A stretch of DNA of 64,000 nucleotides from the NCBI GenBank assembly GCA_021397835.1, contig JAJFZO010000344.1, positions 1,550,001 to 1,614,000 on the forward strand, written 5' to 3'. Positions 12,901 to 25,400 of the stretch are shown here, piece after piece. The notes beneath the pieces are model-generated. The model did no database searches. It was given only the letters and a program-made list of their open reading frames with translations, and was not told where the DNA came from. Position 1 is the first letter of the stretch; the number at the start of each line of letters is the position of its first letter. This DNA comes from Moringa oleifera (Eukaryota > Streptophyta > Magnoliopsida > Brassicales > Moringaceae). Position numbers and translations under genes: made by a program.

Positions 12901-14764
12901 GTTGGAAGAAGGACTACTGGCAGTGGTTTGTCTTATCTTATTAGTAATGGTCAGTGGGAAGACGACTAGCTCTGGCTTTCAAGAGTGAACTAGGTCTTGG
13001 ATTCGGCATTGGTTGGCCATGGCATTACATTTGGAAGGCGCTTAACCTAAGCCCTAAAATTTCCATGCTTTACTCTTACTATTTGGGTTTACGAAGAGAA
13101 AAGCACTGTTTAGCTTATGTTAGCTTAGATCCTCTTTGAGATGAAATGCAGAAAATTCCTAATCAAAGGTAAAAGTCTCCATCCAAGCAAAGTGGGAATA
13201 TCCAGGAAGATCCGACCAACAATCTGGTCCATACCCAGCTTTATGCTTTCAAGAAGCAAGCCTAGGCTCAAGGGCCCATCTCTATCATATCGTTAAGCCA
13301 TAGAAGAGAGAAAGCCTAGCCTTTAAAAGAGGCCTGCTTCACCTTCACTTCCTTTTGTACTTGATTCTTTATCTGCTCTAAAGGCAACCAGTGACTCAAG
13401 CTCTTTTGCAGTGAAATCACTCTCAGGTAATTCAATGGTTCAACTCAGGTTCAAATGGTATTTGGAGTATATTTCTTATCTATTTTTCATGAATCCATTT
13501 AAAGTTTTCAAGCATACATGGTCCTTTCTTTTTAAGTTACTACTCCGAGGAAAGAAGTTTCATTGGGGAAGGTGGTATCTTCTAGTTGATCATTTGAGCT
13601 TTTAGCTTAAAGGACTGATCTTTGCTTGAACTTAGCCTGAGTAAGGCCAACTTAAATAAAGATAACTGGGGGCGAAGCCTTTATATGAAACCATTTCTTT
13701 CTCTTTAGGAAGCATAGCCTACTTTTGTACTTAAGGGTTGAGACTTTCCTTTTGATCCTAGTTCTTGGCACTAGGAAGAGTTTTTATAACCTATAGGGTA
13801 AGGAACAATAGAGGAAATTCTCTATAACCTTGGCTCATTAAATGTAGATAGAATTAGTCTAGTATGGCTGAAGAATGGTTTTTGAAAGTTCTAGAAGTAA
13901 AAATTATTCCAACGCTTCAGCGGGCTTTTTCTTAATATACTGAAAGTCGTCTTGTACATCCAAGTAGAAAAGTAACAAAGCAGAATTTCTAATATGGTAT
14001 ATAAAGAGAAATTTGACATACTCAAAGAGGGTTTCGACTCATATAACCCTAATGTAAAGAAGCGAAGCCCCTTAGGGCTAAAGAGAGAAAGAAAGCATAA
14101 TGAGGATGCTGTGTGTGATGACGAGCCTTTCCCTTTTTAAGCGAGCGTGAAAGGCATTCCTAGGTGGTCATATTCTATATGAGAACGTTTGCTAGTTAGT
14201 CAAACAATCATCCTTAAGGGGCAAGTGTTTCCTTCTTTTAAGTTGGTCCTTTCAATAGAATAAAGTAGTGTTGGTAACTACATCCTTACCAACGCGCTAT
14301 AAGAGTTATTAGCCAACGTACTGTACCCACCTTCGCATAAAGAGATTAAATAGCCTATTTTACTTTCACACACCTTAAGAGGCTGGCTAATAAGTTAAGA
14401 GATCTAAGATATGCCTCTTAAAGAACCTAAGGGCCTGGTAAGAATATTCTCTTTTCTCTTAACCCTGTCATATAATAAGCATAAAGAAATTGATTTAGTT
14501 TATCTGCAGGTAAATCTTAACTGGTTTCTTTCTCTTTGAACTCTTAAATGAATTAAAAAAATTAATAAGACTATGACTGAAAGCTACTCTTTATGAACTT
14601 CTTTTCGCTCTTAATCTTGACACCAATACTTTAATATCATAAAGAACACCCTTAAGTTTCTCTGTAGGACAAGACTAAACTATTTCTTCTACACTTACCC
14701 CTCGTTGGCCTAGTAATAAAGGTAATAAGACTAGGCTTGTAGGTTTTCTTTGCCTGACTTGTTA

Positions 14765-15948
14765 GTTGCACGTTTAAATCCTGTCCGTAGGTCTAAATCC
14801 ACCTCAAAGAAAAAGAACACTAGTTATGGAAGAAGAAGTCTCATAGTCAAGTATTCCGGAATCTGGGTAAAGTTAGCTGCTATAATCGATTCCTTGGGCT
14901 GAGAATAGGAAGACCTAAACTTTACTAGCATAAAAGTAGAATGAAATTGATTTGAATCTCTAGTACCAATGTACGGTAGAGAAAAAAGAGCATGCCTTAT
15001 TTCAATATAGGAAAACCTTCTTTCATAGCCGATTGATTGGGTACTTAAGAGAGAGATAAGTATTTGAGATTTCATTGACTTCGTATGATAGCGTGACGAA
15101 TGAGTCAATTAGTAGAATTTAAGAGTACTCTTTTAGTAGATTTGCCTTGATCAAACTTAAGATAAGAACAAAGGAAAACAACTAGTCAATGTCAATCGAC
15201 AGGAAAGTGAGCCAAATTCGCATTTCCAAATAATTCAATTAATAGAATGGAAAAGATCCCATAAAGCTCAACATTAACTGAGAAGGTTTTGAAATTGATT
15301 GCTCGAATTTGAAATTCCTAGGTCATTAAGAAGAGTGAAATGCTAATCAAATAAAAGTTTCTTCCTCCAAACATAAAGCTAAAATCCAAATAGGCTGCCT
15401 AAAAGAAAGTTGCTAGTTAGTGACTGTTTTCTTTCCCTTCAGTTGCCCAAAAATTTTAGGGTCAATTTAGCATTTCAACTAAGAGAATGCCTAATCTTTT
15501 TCACCTTTCTCTACTATGTCTTTCATCATGAATTACTAAACTGATTCCTCTTATTGGCAAAGATAAATCTAGCATTTTGGCTTTCTTAAGTCCTGGCAAC
15601 TTTTTTATCAAGCACAAATTCTTCCTTTAGTTGATCAAATCCTCTAAGGGGTTTACTATGGAAAGCATTTGAACAAGACCAATACCGACTAAGCATGTTG
15701 ACTATCATCAAGCATACCACCTTACCCAAAAGCATTTTCTTTATTTGAAAGCCGACAATTGACACTACCTCAATGCAAGGGAAAGAGAGTCATTATTCAA
15801 GCCATGCTACCATTCATTCCTAGTCAACAAGAGATAAGACAAAGCTTATCTTTTCATTGATTCCTTTCTACCCTTCCACGTAGGTTCCTTCACCTTTTCT
15901 TCTTTTTTTTGCCATAGTCAAGCAAGAAAAAAGTTATTGTTCTTAGCA
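14765..15948 (+). repeat. Duplicated segment, left copy
   Basis: This stretch matches 62501-64000 in the same orientation over its whole length, with scattered substitutions and small indels. Shared landmarks are a T-arm-like motif at the start (GTTGCACGTTTAAATC against GTTGCACATTTGAATC), a block beginning TATAATCGATTCC, one containing TTTCTTCCTCCAAACATAAA, and GCCATAGT after a T run. The T run is 8 long here and 18 in the other copy. The right copy has about 270-300 extra bases (63215-63512) that are absent here. No gene is visible. Confidence 0.85.
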
Positions 15949-16331
15949 GTTTTTCAAGTGAATGGAATGATTCTTCTCTTGAGGGTAACATCACTACTTG
16001 GATCCTCATCTCTTGAACCCGTTCTGGCAATTAGTTTAATGGCACCAACATCTCATCTAGTATAGATCGATTCCTTAAGGGCTTCTTCTCTAGCAGACGA
16101 TTTAGCCCATTTTATGTTTTCTCTTTCTCTTTCTTGGTAATAAGGCAAGGCCTTTCCTTATCACAACGCCTTTCTTTATTCAGAATGAATTCATCATAAA
16201 AGAAAGAGCTAGCGAACCACACTAATTCCATTCCAATTCTTTCAAATAGAGCAGCATAGTTGCCATCAAGCTACCATTTTATAGCTAGGGCAAGACCAAT
16301 GCTATCAATAAGAAGGAATAATAGCCTTTCT

Positions 16332-16361
16332 GCCTTGAGCCTTGAGCCTTGAGCCTTGAGC
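16332..16361 (+). repeat. GCCTTGA heptamer repeat
   Basis: Four perfect tandem copies of a 7-base unit followed by a partial fifth copy. Confidence 0.9.
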
Positions 16362-16779
16362 TAAATCATTGACCTTGGACCTGGTTTGATTAAGACATTG
16401 CTGCATTTCATTTCAAAAAGTATCTAACTCTTTCTTTTCGGCTTACCCAAACTACTTGGCTCGAGTCAATTCACTTTTTCTTTATCCCAAGCAAATAGCC
16501 AAAAGAGATAATGAATTAGAGCACCGTTTTCTCTTATTCTGAAAACATCTATAAAGCAACTATGACAAAAAAAACTGGCATCTCTAATACAAACAATAAG
16601 CAAATACCTCTTTTTGGTTTGGTGGCCTCCTTCCTTAAGAAGAATGAAAGTAGAATCAGAATCTGACTCTTCAACATGGGATCTTGCTTAAAGAAATTTT
16701 CATTGAATGCGGTAAGTCTCAAAAAGCATTCCACCGGCGATCATCCCTTGTTTAACCAGCATTCAACCTTTCTTTCCAT

Positions 16780-17080
16780 TGACACTCATCCCTTTATCTT
16801 TCCATCGATCTTGCTAATCTTTTTTCCTTTTGCCTACACCTTTTCTCCTCATTTTTCTTATTGTCTCTGCATCTGTCTATACACAAGTTTCTCAATTTTT
16901 GCATTTTGCCCTCGAGTACCACTCTCTTTCGCCCAATTTATCTTGCTTTCTCATATCCATATGTCTATACCGCTCTCTCCCTGCTCGGGATCTTGCTCTG
17001 TATCATTTTTTCTTTATTTTCTCTATTGTGACCAATCATATTCTCTTTCACTGCGTGAGGTTTGCTTTCTTTACTTGATA
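16780..17080 (+). other. Pyrimidine-rich tract at a composition boundary
   Basis: About 300 bases rich in C and T on the plus strand (TCTCTTTC, CTCTCTCC, TTTTCTCT type runs). It marks the change from the mitochondrial-like block to very A+T-rich DNA. Such tracts occur in plant 5' leaders and core promoters, but no TATA box or following coding start is convincing here. The open frames across it are a by-product of few purine-rich stop codons. Confidence 0.35.
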
Positions 17081-17129
17081 ACTTATATACGTAATTGTAA
17101 AAATTTTTATTGATGACTGGAAAATGTTG

Positions 17130-17960
17130 TATTGGAATATTATGATTAGATTTGGTAATTATAGAAATTATTTAGATTTTAAATAAATTTTTTAATTATT
17201 TATTTTATTTTTTAACAATTTTAATTTATGGCATATTATTAGGTAATGGTTGAATTTGGTAGTAATTCAACATAAATATTTTTATTAAATTTAAATTACT
17301 TAGATATTAATTAAAATTTATAATTGTTAATAAGTTTAATTTATACTAGATTATTTAGAAAATAATCTAATTAGTTTGTAATTTTAGATAAATAATTTAA
17401 TTAGAGTTTTATGGAATAAATTAGTTAGGTATTTATTAAATTCTATAATTGTTAATTTTATAGGTTAATCAAAAATTTAGTTTATATTAAATTAGATAGA
17501 TAACAGTTTAAGTAAAATATAATTTGAAAAAAGTAATTTAATTACATTTTTATGAAATTTAAATTTATTAGATGTTAATTAAATTTTGTAATTGTTAATT
17601 TTATTTGTTAATAAAATTATTTTATTTGTTATTGATTAGATAGATAATAGTTTAATTACATTGTATTTTAATGATATAAATTATTTAATTAACCATATTT
17701 TTTACGAAAATTAATTTACTTAAATGTTGATTAAATTTTGGAGTTGTTAATTTTATTTTTTAAAATAAATTTAATTTATTTTAGATTTAGATAATAGCTT
17801 AATTAGATATTTTAATTTGTGCTAAATAATTAAGTTAGGTTTTTATGAAATTTGTATTAGTTAATTAGATGTTGATTAAATTTTAGAGTTTTTAAATTTT
17901 ATTTGTTACTAAATTTTAGTGTATGTTCGATTTAGATAATAGTTTAATTGGATATTGTAA
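17130..17960 (+). repeat. A+T-rich tandem array, units about 125-152 bp
   Basis: At least five degenerate units share a core like ATTAAATTTTGTAATTGTTAA followed by TTTTATTTGTTAATAAA. The cores (TAATTGTTAA or its variant GAGTTGTTAA) start near 17321, 17446, 17589, 17741 and 17885, i.e. spacings of 125, 143, 152 and 144. Each unit also carries GATAATAGTTTAATTA and a TTTTTATGAAATTTA stretch. The array lies directly upstream of the last exon and 3' end of the second CACTA family, so it may be an intronic array of that element. Confidence 0.7.
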
Positions 17961-18200
17961 TTTAAGTGCGATTATTTCTAAGATAAAAGCTATGGAAGAG
18001 CATATAGAGCTGAAGCGTAAATCTATGGTGGAGTGTATAAAAGAGAAGCGTAGGACTTTAGAAATAAAGATTGGACGAGGAGCATAAGGCAATGGAGTAT
18101 GATCGCAGACACTTCGAGGCTGAGTTACAAGGCGCTTATAAAGAGAGGTTGATATGAATAAGTGCATCGGCAGGATGGAGGCAATCCTTCTAAGAAGCTA
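17960..18200 (+). pseudogene. Charged coiled-coil-like 3' exon remnant of CACTA family 2 gene
   Basis: The plus strand reads MEEHIELKRKSMVECIKEKR and on to a stop. After a frameshift it continues with EEHKAMEYDRRHFEAELQ and GAYKERL. This is a highly charged, helix-forming sequence typical of the C-terminal exons of plant transposon second genes and similar nuclear coiled-coil proteins. It is followed by an A+T-rich 3'-UTR-like stretch and then the CACTA terminus at 18750, which supports a transposon origin. Reading frame breaks make it a pseudogene. The exact family is not established. Confidence 0.4.
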
Positions 18201-18349
18201 ACACCTAGCACCGCCTAATAATTTGATGTAATTTCTTGTATAAATATTGTATTTGATGAGAACATAATATATAAGCTTGTATTTATTATATTGCTTTATG
18301 AATTTTATTTTATTTTTGTTTAGTTATATTTAAAATTAATTTTTTAAAA

Positions 18350-18750
18350 AAATTTAATCACATTAATGATAATTTAGTGATCGATTTATATCTATCGTTA
18401 ACTAATGACACACTAATATCAGTCGCTAAAATAGTGATAGACATATATAAGTCGTTAAACTTTAGCGATAAAATTTTGTTTTTGTGGTTAAATTAGGGAA
18501 AAATATTAATTTGTCACTAAACTAACAATAGATATTAAAATATCGCTAATTTAGTGACACATTTTTATTGGTCGCTAATCTGTCGCCAATTAGCGATAGA
18601 TACAAAATTTCATCGTTAGTTTTTTTTCATGATAATAATTTTAATTACCAATTTTATCTATCATTAATATGTTGCCAAAAAATTTAGTTAGAGATTGTTT
18701 TAATTTAGCGACGGATTTATTGATCGTTAAAGTTGAATTCTTTTGTAGTG
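18350..18750 (+). mobile_element. CACTA family 2 terminus with subterminal repeats
   Basis: The right edge reads GAATTCTTTTGTAGTG at 18735-18750, the inverse complement of CACTACAAAAGAATTC, the canonical CACTA terminal inverted repeat. The preceding 400 bases are packed with repeats around TTAGCGAC and TCGCTAA (for example TAGTGATCGAT, TCGTTAACT, TCTGTCGCCAATTAGCGAT) in both orientations, as expected of transposase-binding subterminal repeats. The repeat words differ from copies A and B, so this is another family. The opposite end was not found in the window. Confidence 0.75.
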
Positions 18751-21700
18751 CAAGACTCCTTTTCTTTCAAGCTTGGCTTTCTTGACTTAATTTATACATA
18801 CTCAGTGGGTACCTTAATATCTTGGATGGACATGAGTTAGTTTGAGGAAAGAACTAATCATGCCAGATGGCAGCAGAAGGTTTAGACAATAATTGAGTGG
18901 ACTAGATAATGTCAATGAGTATTAGGATGACTTTTGTAAATGGTGCCAATGGATACATACGAATGGGTTAGCATTATGTTTAGTAATAATCTAGATTGCA
19001 CCCACCCAATTGTATGTATCTTAAGCCTAATAAAAGTATACACAAGGGATTAAATATCCATGACTAGTTACCTAATTCACTATAATAGGGTAAAATAATT
19101 ACGAATGGTCTATTAATTTACCATCAATTAAATAATCTTCATACTTCACAATACTATTTTAACCTCTAGTATAGTTAATTTTCTTACGAATATGAGTTCA
19201 TCTACTAATATAAACCAACTAATGATTGTTGACCAAATTAATCGTAACTCGTGTAATAACTAATGATACTCGAATGTTATAACTAAATCTTTATTACAAT
19301 TTAGGTATCTAGTGATAATAGGATTAAATATATTTGAAGGTCATCCCTATTTATAATTATCCTAATTGAATAATCTGTGAAGATCGATTGTATATTACTT
19401 GATTATAAGGTGAGCGGAGTACATATTAAATGACAATATCTACCTCCTACTCATGCAATAAAGTATTAACTAGGTATAGTCATTATTCAAATAAACATTG
19501 ATATATATATATATAGAGTTATATATGTTTTGATCAACCATAGTTAATGATCAATATGATGATATCTGTGAATTGAAGGTCAACCCTTATGATTAAATTT
19601 ATTGTACACCTTAGTAATAATATCAAGTGGAAATTGACCCACAATTATCCTATGAGAATAAGTTATAATGGGAAAGGTTGAAGTCATTTGTTATGGCCAT
19701 ACTGTATCCATCCTATGGTGACAAAGTACATCAATCTTAGGACTATAGTTTAGAGATATCCATATTATTAAGCTTGATTACAAGTCAGACCTAATTATAT
19801 TTTAAATAAGTTAATTATTGACCTCAAATATATTTTAAGTAATCCATTAGACTATTTAAATTTCACAGTTGAAAATTTTTATCAAACGAGTTACTAAAAA
19901 TATAATAAGATAAAACAAAGGTAATGTTGATTCAATGGTGATATATTAATATATAGCTAGGCAAGTGGAGTTTAACCCAATATTTTATAATCCTAATGTC
20001 AGGTTAACTAGGTTCACACTATCATTTATAGAACATATGTGCCTCTTTTGAGTGTATACATCGGGATAGTTAATTATTACATTGATCTAATAACATATAT
20101 TATTGGGATGGATAGAAAAAATATTTATGGTGATTGTCAATTGCCTTGTTAGGTATTATTATCTAATCCACTTCAACTATCTATGTGGATAATCCATGTT
20201 GTATGTCAATCATGGCATAATTAGTAAACTTCATATAAAGAAATATGACTCTTTTTCAAATGATTCAATTAATTATTAGCTATTAAGTGACGTATTAACC
20301 TTAGTCTAATAATTGAGTTGTACCAATTATTGACAGCTATGTTATCCTTAACACATTAAGGCAAAAAGGATAAGGCCCAATTGTGTTGCCAACTTAATTC
20401 GAATAATGACTTGTGATGGTATAGTCCACGGTTAAATTTTATTCATTGTACTCTTGCTAGACCCCTTCAGATTAATTGATTATTAGTGGTTATGTTTGAC
20501 AATGAAGGTCACTTATCCTAACCATCAATGAGTAATAAAAATTGTCTGTGCAAAGACTTATGTTAATTATGAGTTAATGCAATGAAAATTCTGATAAGCT
20601 ACTTATTTAGGTTGATGATGTACATAGGATTAGATAATGTTATTAAGCATCACCAATTAAAGGAATTCAATCTGGCTAATAGACCTCTTGAGAGAGTCAT
20701 AGCCCATATGACTATGCTGCAGATCAATTGACTTAATTCGTCTTGAGGTAATTATCTAATGCTTTTTTTTCATTGTGTTATCAAGGAGTTAGATATCCTT
20801 GGCCTAGTCATTAATTATGGTATCTTACATAATGAACATGAGATTGGATATATGAGTTTAGGGTTTAAGGTCGACAAAGTAAATGATGAATAGTTATACG
20901 CAATTACCTTAATGCGTGCTGATATGTGCTAACCAACTGATATGAGTATAAAGTTGGTATAACTGAACTACAACTTGCACCATTACATGATACTTGTAAC
21001 TCTTTTATACCTCTAAGTATGCGATATCAAACTATAAAAAATTCCTTAGACCCAACAAATAGTTGATGAGATATTTCAAGTAATGATAATTACCAAGATT
21101 TAACCATATGATATCTAATGGCACCGATGCCCAGGAGTTATTAAATCATCCACTATGAGTAAATTCACATCATAGTTTGCTTTACTGATGGTTTTGAATA
21201 ACCAATACCCAAGCAAATGGTGTTTTTCTTTATCCATATTATGACAACCTATTCATATTAACATATGATAATGTGCATTCTATGGAACCATGGTTGATAA
21301 CTTGGTTATAATACTGCCACAGCTCTCTAGCCTCACATTAGTGAACTTGTAGTCATCCTTGGGTCTAAGGTTTAGTTCATCCAACCAGCCCAATCTATTC
21401 ATGAATGATTATGGTCATATGGGACACATGCTTATAGGTCACTAGTAGAACTATTTGAGATCGTACTAAGAAATTATGATAATATCTGACTATCCAATGC
21501 ACATTAAGTTTATTATTTGCTTACATTTGGCTAAGGGTAATCATCATGTCTACCGTTGCACTTGTTTACTTATTCGTTAATTATCACTAAGTACAAGTTC
21601 ACAATTTGGATAATGGGAAATATTTATAAATAAGTCAAGAAAGATAATACCAAATGATTAGCCATTAAATTTATCAAGATCAAAACATCATAGGGATATA

Positions 21701-23050
21701 AGTCATTAATAAGGATTACTTTCTTGAGTGTCTGAAGGAAATATGATAATAACCTGACCTTATGTACTTATGTATACTTTCATAATCATTAAGTAATTGT
21801 TCAGCCGAAATCATAGTCAACTCATAGAATTAGATAGATACTAGACCCAATTAATGAATAATAGACAAAGAAAGATTGTGTTGGCATTAATCATTCATCT
21901 TTGGGACAAATGAAATGCAACCTGGGCATATATAAATCATTTAGGCAAGGATGTATGTATTTGGTAGTTATCATGGTTAATGGTTGATTATATTCAATAA
22001 TGTGCTCAATTGGTGGAGGTAACTTAGGTACCAATGTATTCCATCAAACCTTATGTTTCTAGATTATTAATTCAATATGATAAGTTTCACTGGATATGCT
22101 TATAAATAGATTGATATACAACACAAATGGTGGATGATGTTGCAAGTGGATGTCTTACCATCGATTTGTGGGAGAGATTGAAGAAAGAGTTGAGGAAGCA
22201 ATTCTTATTTTAAAAGGTAAGAGGTTGAAGTAGATAAGGCTATGCATGATGATGTGAAGGAGTTCAAATAGGGGTTATATTAATTCATAGGATAACATGG
22301 CCATGAATTCATACCCTATATTCTGGTATGAATTAATGCCCAGGGTCATGGTTATGCCACCCAATTGAGGATATGAAGTGACCCACAAGGCATATCATGT
22401 ACCAATCTTAGATATCTCCTATGTCAAGATTACAGTTGTTTGATGATCCAATCAAGGATATGTTCAAATATGCAGAAGGTAATGGGAGGATCATGAATAA
22501 AGCATGATAGTGTATAAAGTTCACTATGATTGGTACATGATATGTGAATTACCCAATAGTGTCATAACTGGGTGGATAAATAATGATTTAACTACTTATA
22601 AGAAGTAGTTACCATTATGAGATTTTTAATGAATTAATAGATTATAATAATCAAACGATTATTCTACTTTTTATTTATGTTGATAATTTTAATTACACAA
22701 GTTTTTTTAATAATAATAATGGGTATAATGGTAGATACATATTGCTGCTTACTTGTATCATAAGTGATATTTAGTCTATGTTATTCTAATACAAATATAC
22801 CTCTTTCTTAATGAGGATCATCGATCCATCTAATGTTCATCCATGGATCAGTTGTCCTTTGACTATGGCACATATGATAATTATATAGGGTTACTAGCTA
22901 AAGGTGAATTTATTGATAAGTGATGGAACAACTCCTCATGTTTATTTATCCATTGCCTCGAATAGCCTAACATAGACCTATTGTCAAGCTAAATTATACT
23001 AATTGGTATAATCTGAATTGACTTATGGACATCGATTAGTCGGATATTGT
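18751..23050. other. A+T-rich gene-free block
   Basis: No open frame of interest and no recognisable domain on either strand in 4.3 kb. A TA-rich run sits near 19500-19520. The position next to a gypsy protease fragment is compatible with a decayed long terminal repeat or non-coding part of a Ty3/gypsy element, but I see no PBS, polypurine tract or repeat pair to prove it. Confidence 0.45.
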
Positions 23051-23054
23051 AACA

Positions 23055-23400
23055 TCTTATAAGATCACTTGTTTACTAAAGAAATCCATACCAAGGATTA
23101 GATCATAATCAGGAAGTGGACATATGAGAAGCTTAATTTTCCCTTTCAACCCACTAACTTGAAGATCGACTCTTACTACACCCTTTACCCTCTTAGCCTC
23201 TGAGTTAGCACACTTAACCTTCATAAAGATCATGAATATCTCCAACAACAAGTCTTTAACCGTCTATTTTGCAATAAAGCAATTTGATGGACTCTTGTCT
23301 AACATGCCCATCACCTTCTTCTTGTTGATGTGTACCTCAACAAACATCATCCCTTTTGGAAAAACTCTCTGTGGAGACTACATTTAACACTTGCAATTGG
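23055..23400 (-). pseudogene. Ty3/gypsy retropepsin fragment
   Basis: The minus strand reads VEVHINKKKVMGML, then DKSPSNCFIAK where retropepsins have D-T/S-G-A and a hydrophobic follow-up. After one stop it reads VKDLLLEIFMIFMKVK, then VRVDLQVSGLKGKIKLLICP and DYDLILGMDFF. The last pieces are the characteristic second half of plant Ty3/gypsy proteases (hydrophobic flap, then D-x-I-L-G-M-D). The catalytic D-T-G-A core is degraded. Neither gag nor RT of the same copy is found next to it in the expected order; the only gypsy RT lies 3.4 kb away on its upstream side. Confidence 0.65.
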
Positions 23401-24180
23401 TATAATATGCTATTTTGATTCTCTCTTTGGTGATCACATTCAATACATATTAACAAATTAGTTATTTTGAATAACACTTGTTTAATATAATAATCTTATG
23501 TTTAAATTTCACTAATTATGCTATCCCTCAACGCATATAGAAAAATAATCAAATTTTGTTATTTTTGCTTATGTTAGCCCAAAACTCTTTTCAAAAGCCT
23601 TCCTTTAAATAACAAAGATTAAGTTGACAAGTATTTTTAGCCTCTTGGCCCAAAATGTATCACCATCTAAACACCTACAGTGAACTCTTTAGATAAGTCC
23701 ACTAAAAATAGGCTAACCACAACCTATCGTTGATCTTTTAGTCTCTTTATGATCAAGTGGGTGTAGATAGTTTTAGATATCATGTAAATGTAGTACGATA
23801 GCTATAGTTAGAGCTATTAGATCTTAGTACAAAGTCTTTAGATTTAATGGGACTTCTCGATTTATCAAAGACACATTGAGTCCAAGTCCTAAAAAGCTCT
23901 CTTTCCATCTTTCAAATCCAATTCTCGATGATGAACAAACATGAAACCATAAACCAATTACTCAGCCAAAAGTGCATATACATCCCAATGATGAGCAAAC
24001 ACCAAACCTTAAGCTAAACACTAGTCTTGAGGATGTACACCCTAATGAAAGGACTAGACCTTTACTATTCTCTCGGACTGATGCCATGCTAGGTCTTATC
24101 ATTGCTTCATCTTCTAGTTTAGTTATTTCATTTTTTTATTTACTGTTAATCCTTGGTGTTATGTTTTACAGACCTTGAAA
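23401..24180. other. Unassigned
   Basis: No gene supported. Two imperfect direct repeats of about 50 bases (GATGAACAAACATGAAACC near 23932 and GATGAGCAAACACCAAACC near 23981) are the only structure seen; they look like local tandem duplication. Confidence 0.4.
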
Positions 24181-25400
24181 AAAAGATGGTCCCTTAATCA
24201 AATCTATCCTTAATTATAAAAGATCAACTCTAGGAGGCAATGGACATTACCTTCGGGAAGAATGGCATAATAAGAGGTTTTAGTCTAGTGCTACTGCCAA
24301 ATCTTAACAGTGAGATTATCTTCATGAACTGCCTCGAAGAGAAAGAAAGTGAGAGCTGGCTATAACAATGGTGCCCTTGCTGCCAAGAAGGAGAAAATGG
24401 TGGTTACTGCTTCTCCAACCATTAGAGGGAAAGGAAGCGAGAAAGGGAGCCATCCTAAGGATTAGGGCATTATAGGAAACTTTCAATGCCATTGAATGTG
24501 CCACAACTTTTTGCTTTAAAGAGATGTTTATGCTTGACTAGAACGTGCTTATTGTGGGATCCCTAAGACATCCCAACCTAGTTTAGGAGTGGTTATATAG
24601 GTTTATTTTCCCTTAGGACCTGAAAAAGCTATAGGGGGAGAATAACAACACCTTATTTAGTAGCACAATGATGTGCTTCAGAGACGTAAGTATTAATCTA
24701 TTTAACTTTACTTTTGTGCCATGTAGTAGCAGGTTATTAGTTAATGCTTACCTTTTTTATTTATAGTTTGCCTAGAGGATGGCTATACTTATAAACAACT
24801 ACAACCATACCAGCATCGATCTTCATTACTTCATGAAGGAGGCTATTGCTACTAATATGTCTATAATCGATGCTATTAATAAAGTGCATATCTATGGGCC
24901 TAAAGTTGAGAGGTTGAAGAATCTGCTAGCCAAGGCTGAAATCAATGTGGACAATGCAAAGATTAAATTGGCCCAGGTTAAGCCAGTGTGTGGCAAGGAT
25001 AAATCGCACTAAAAGTAAACTTATCTATAGGGATGAGCTAAGGGTAGCTCAAGAAGAAGCTTGATCTTGAGCTTTATACAAATTCAAAATGTTAAAAGCT
25101 TACCAAACTAAGATTAAGGAGCAAGGCTTGTGTTTGAATTGGCCCATCAGAAGGCATGTGGTTGAAGAGATCAAAGGCAAGTATCCTAACCTCTAACTAT
25201 CCTCTGTATAGGTGGTTCCTCCCGTAAAAGCTTCTTAATTCATTCTAAAGAGCTAGATATCACTCTAATTGACCTAAAAGAATGACAACTTAATCAGTTA
25301 AAAAGGAGTTTTTTTAGACCAGTGTTAGAAGCTCCTGCTTTCGACGTTACTCAAAAACCTGATATGGCTGAAGTTGAAGTTGAGCTAAGAGTTAAAACTT
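24181..25400 (+). pseudogene. Unrecognised, partly helix-rich coding remnant (possibly transposon-derived)
   Basis: Several plus-strand pieces look coding although broken. One near 24200-24280 reads GPLIKSILNYKRSTLGG. An open stretch at 24779-25012 contains the charged helical PKVERLKNLLAKAEINVDNA. A third near 25088-25190 reads MLKAYQTKIKEQGLCLNWPI. The order, a globular segment followed by a charged helical segment, resembles the gag-like proteins often annotated in plants as putative gypsy-type transposon proteins. I could not confirm this, and stops and frame changes separate the pieces. No partner gene is visible. Confidence 0.3.

Larger units (their letters stand above)
2263..16760. other. 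Long gene-free block, mitochondrial-like (NUMT candidate)
   Basis: About 14.5 kb with visibly higher G+C than the rest of the window and no gene I recognise. Open frames here are short and resemble nothing. The word texture (many AAAGAAAG, CTTTCTTT, AAGGCAAG and GCCTTGAG type words, short purine and pyrimidine blocks) is what plant mitochondrial intergenic DNA looks like. I see no mitochondrial coding gene or rRNA, so the origin is an inference from texture only. One piece (14765-15948) is repeated at the right edge of the window. Alternatives are a decayed large non-autonomous transposon or old unique DNA. Confidence 0.4.

Noticed and set aside
14700..14790. tRNA gene suggested by GTTTAAATCCTGTCC
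   Set aside because: The T-arm-like motif is present in both duplicate copies, but no acceptor or anticodon stem pairs with it.
16676..17113. 145-codon open frame on the plus strand
   Set aside because: It runs through the pyrimidine-rich tract, where stops are rare by composition. The product is a low-complexity Ser/Phe/Leu string without a domain.
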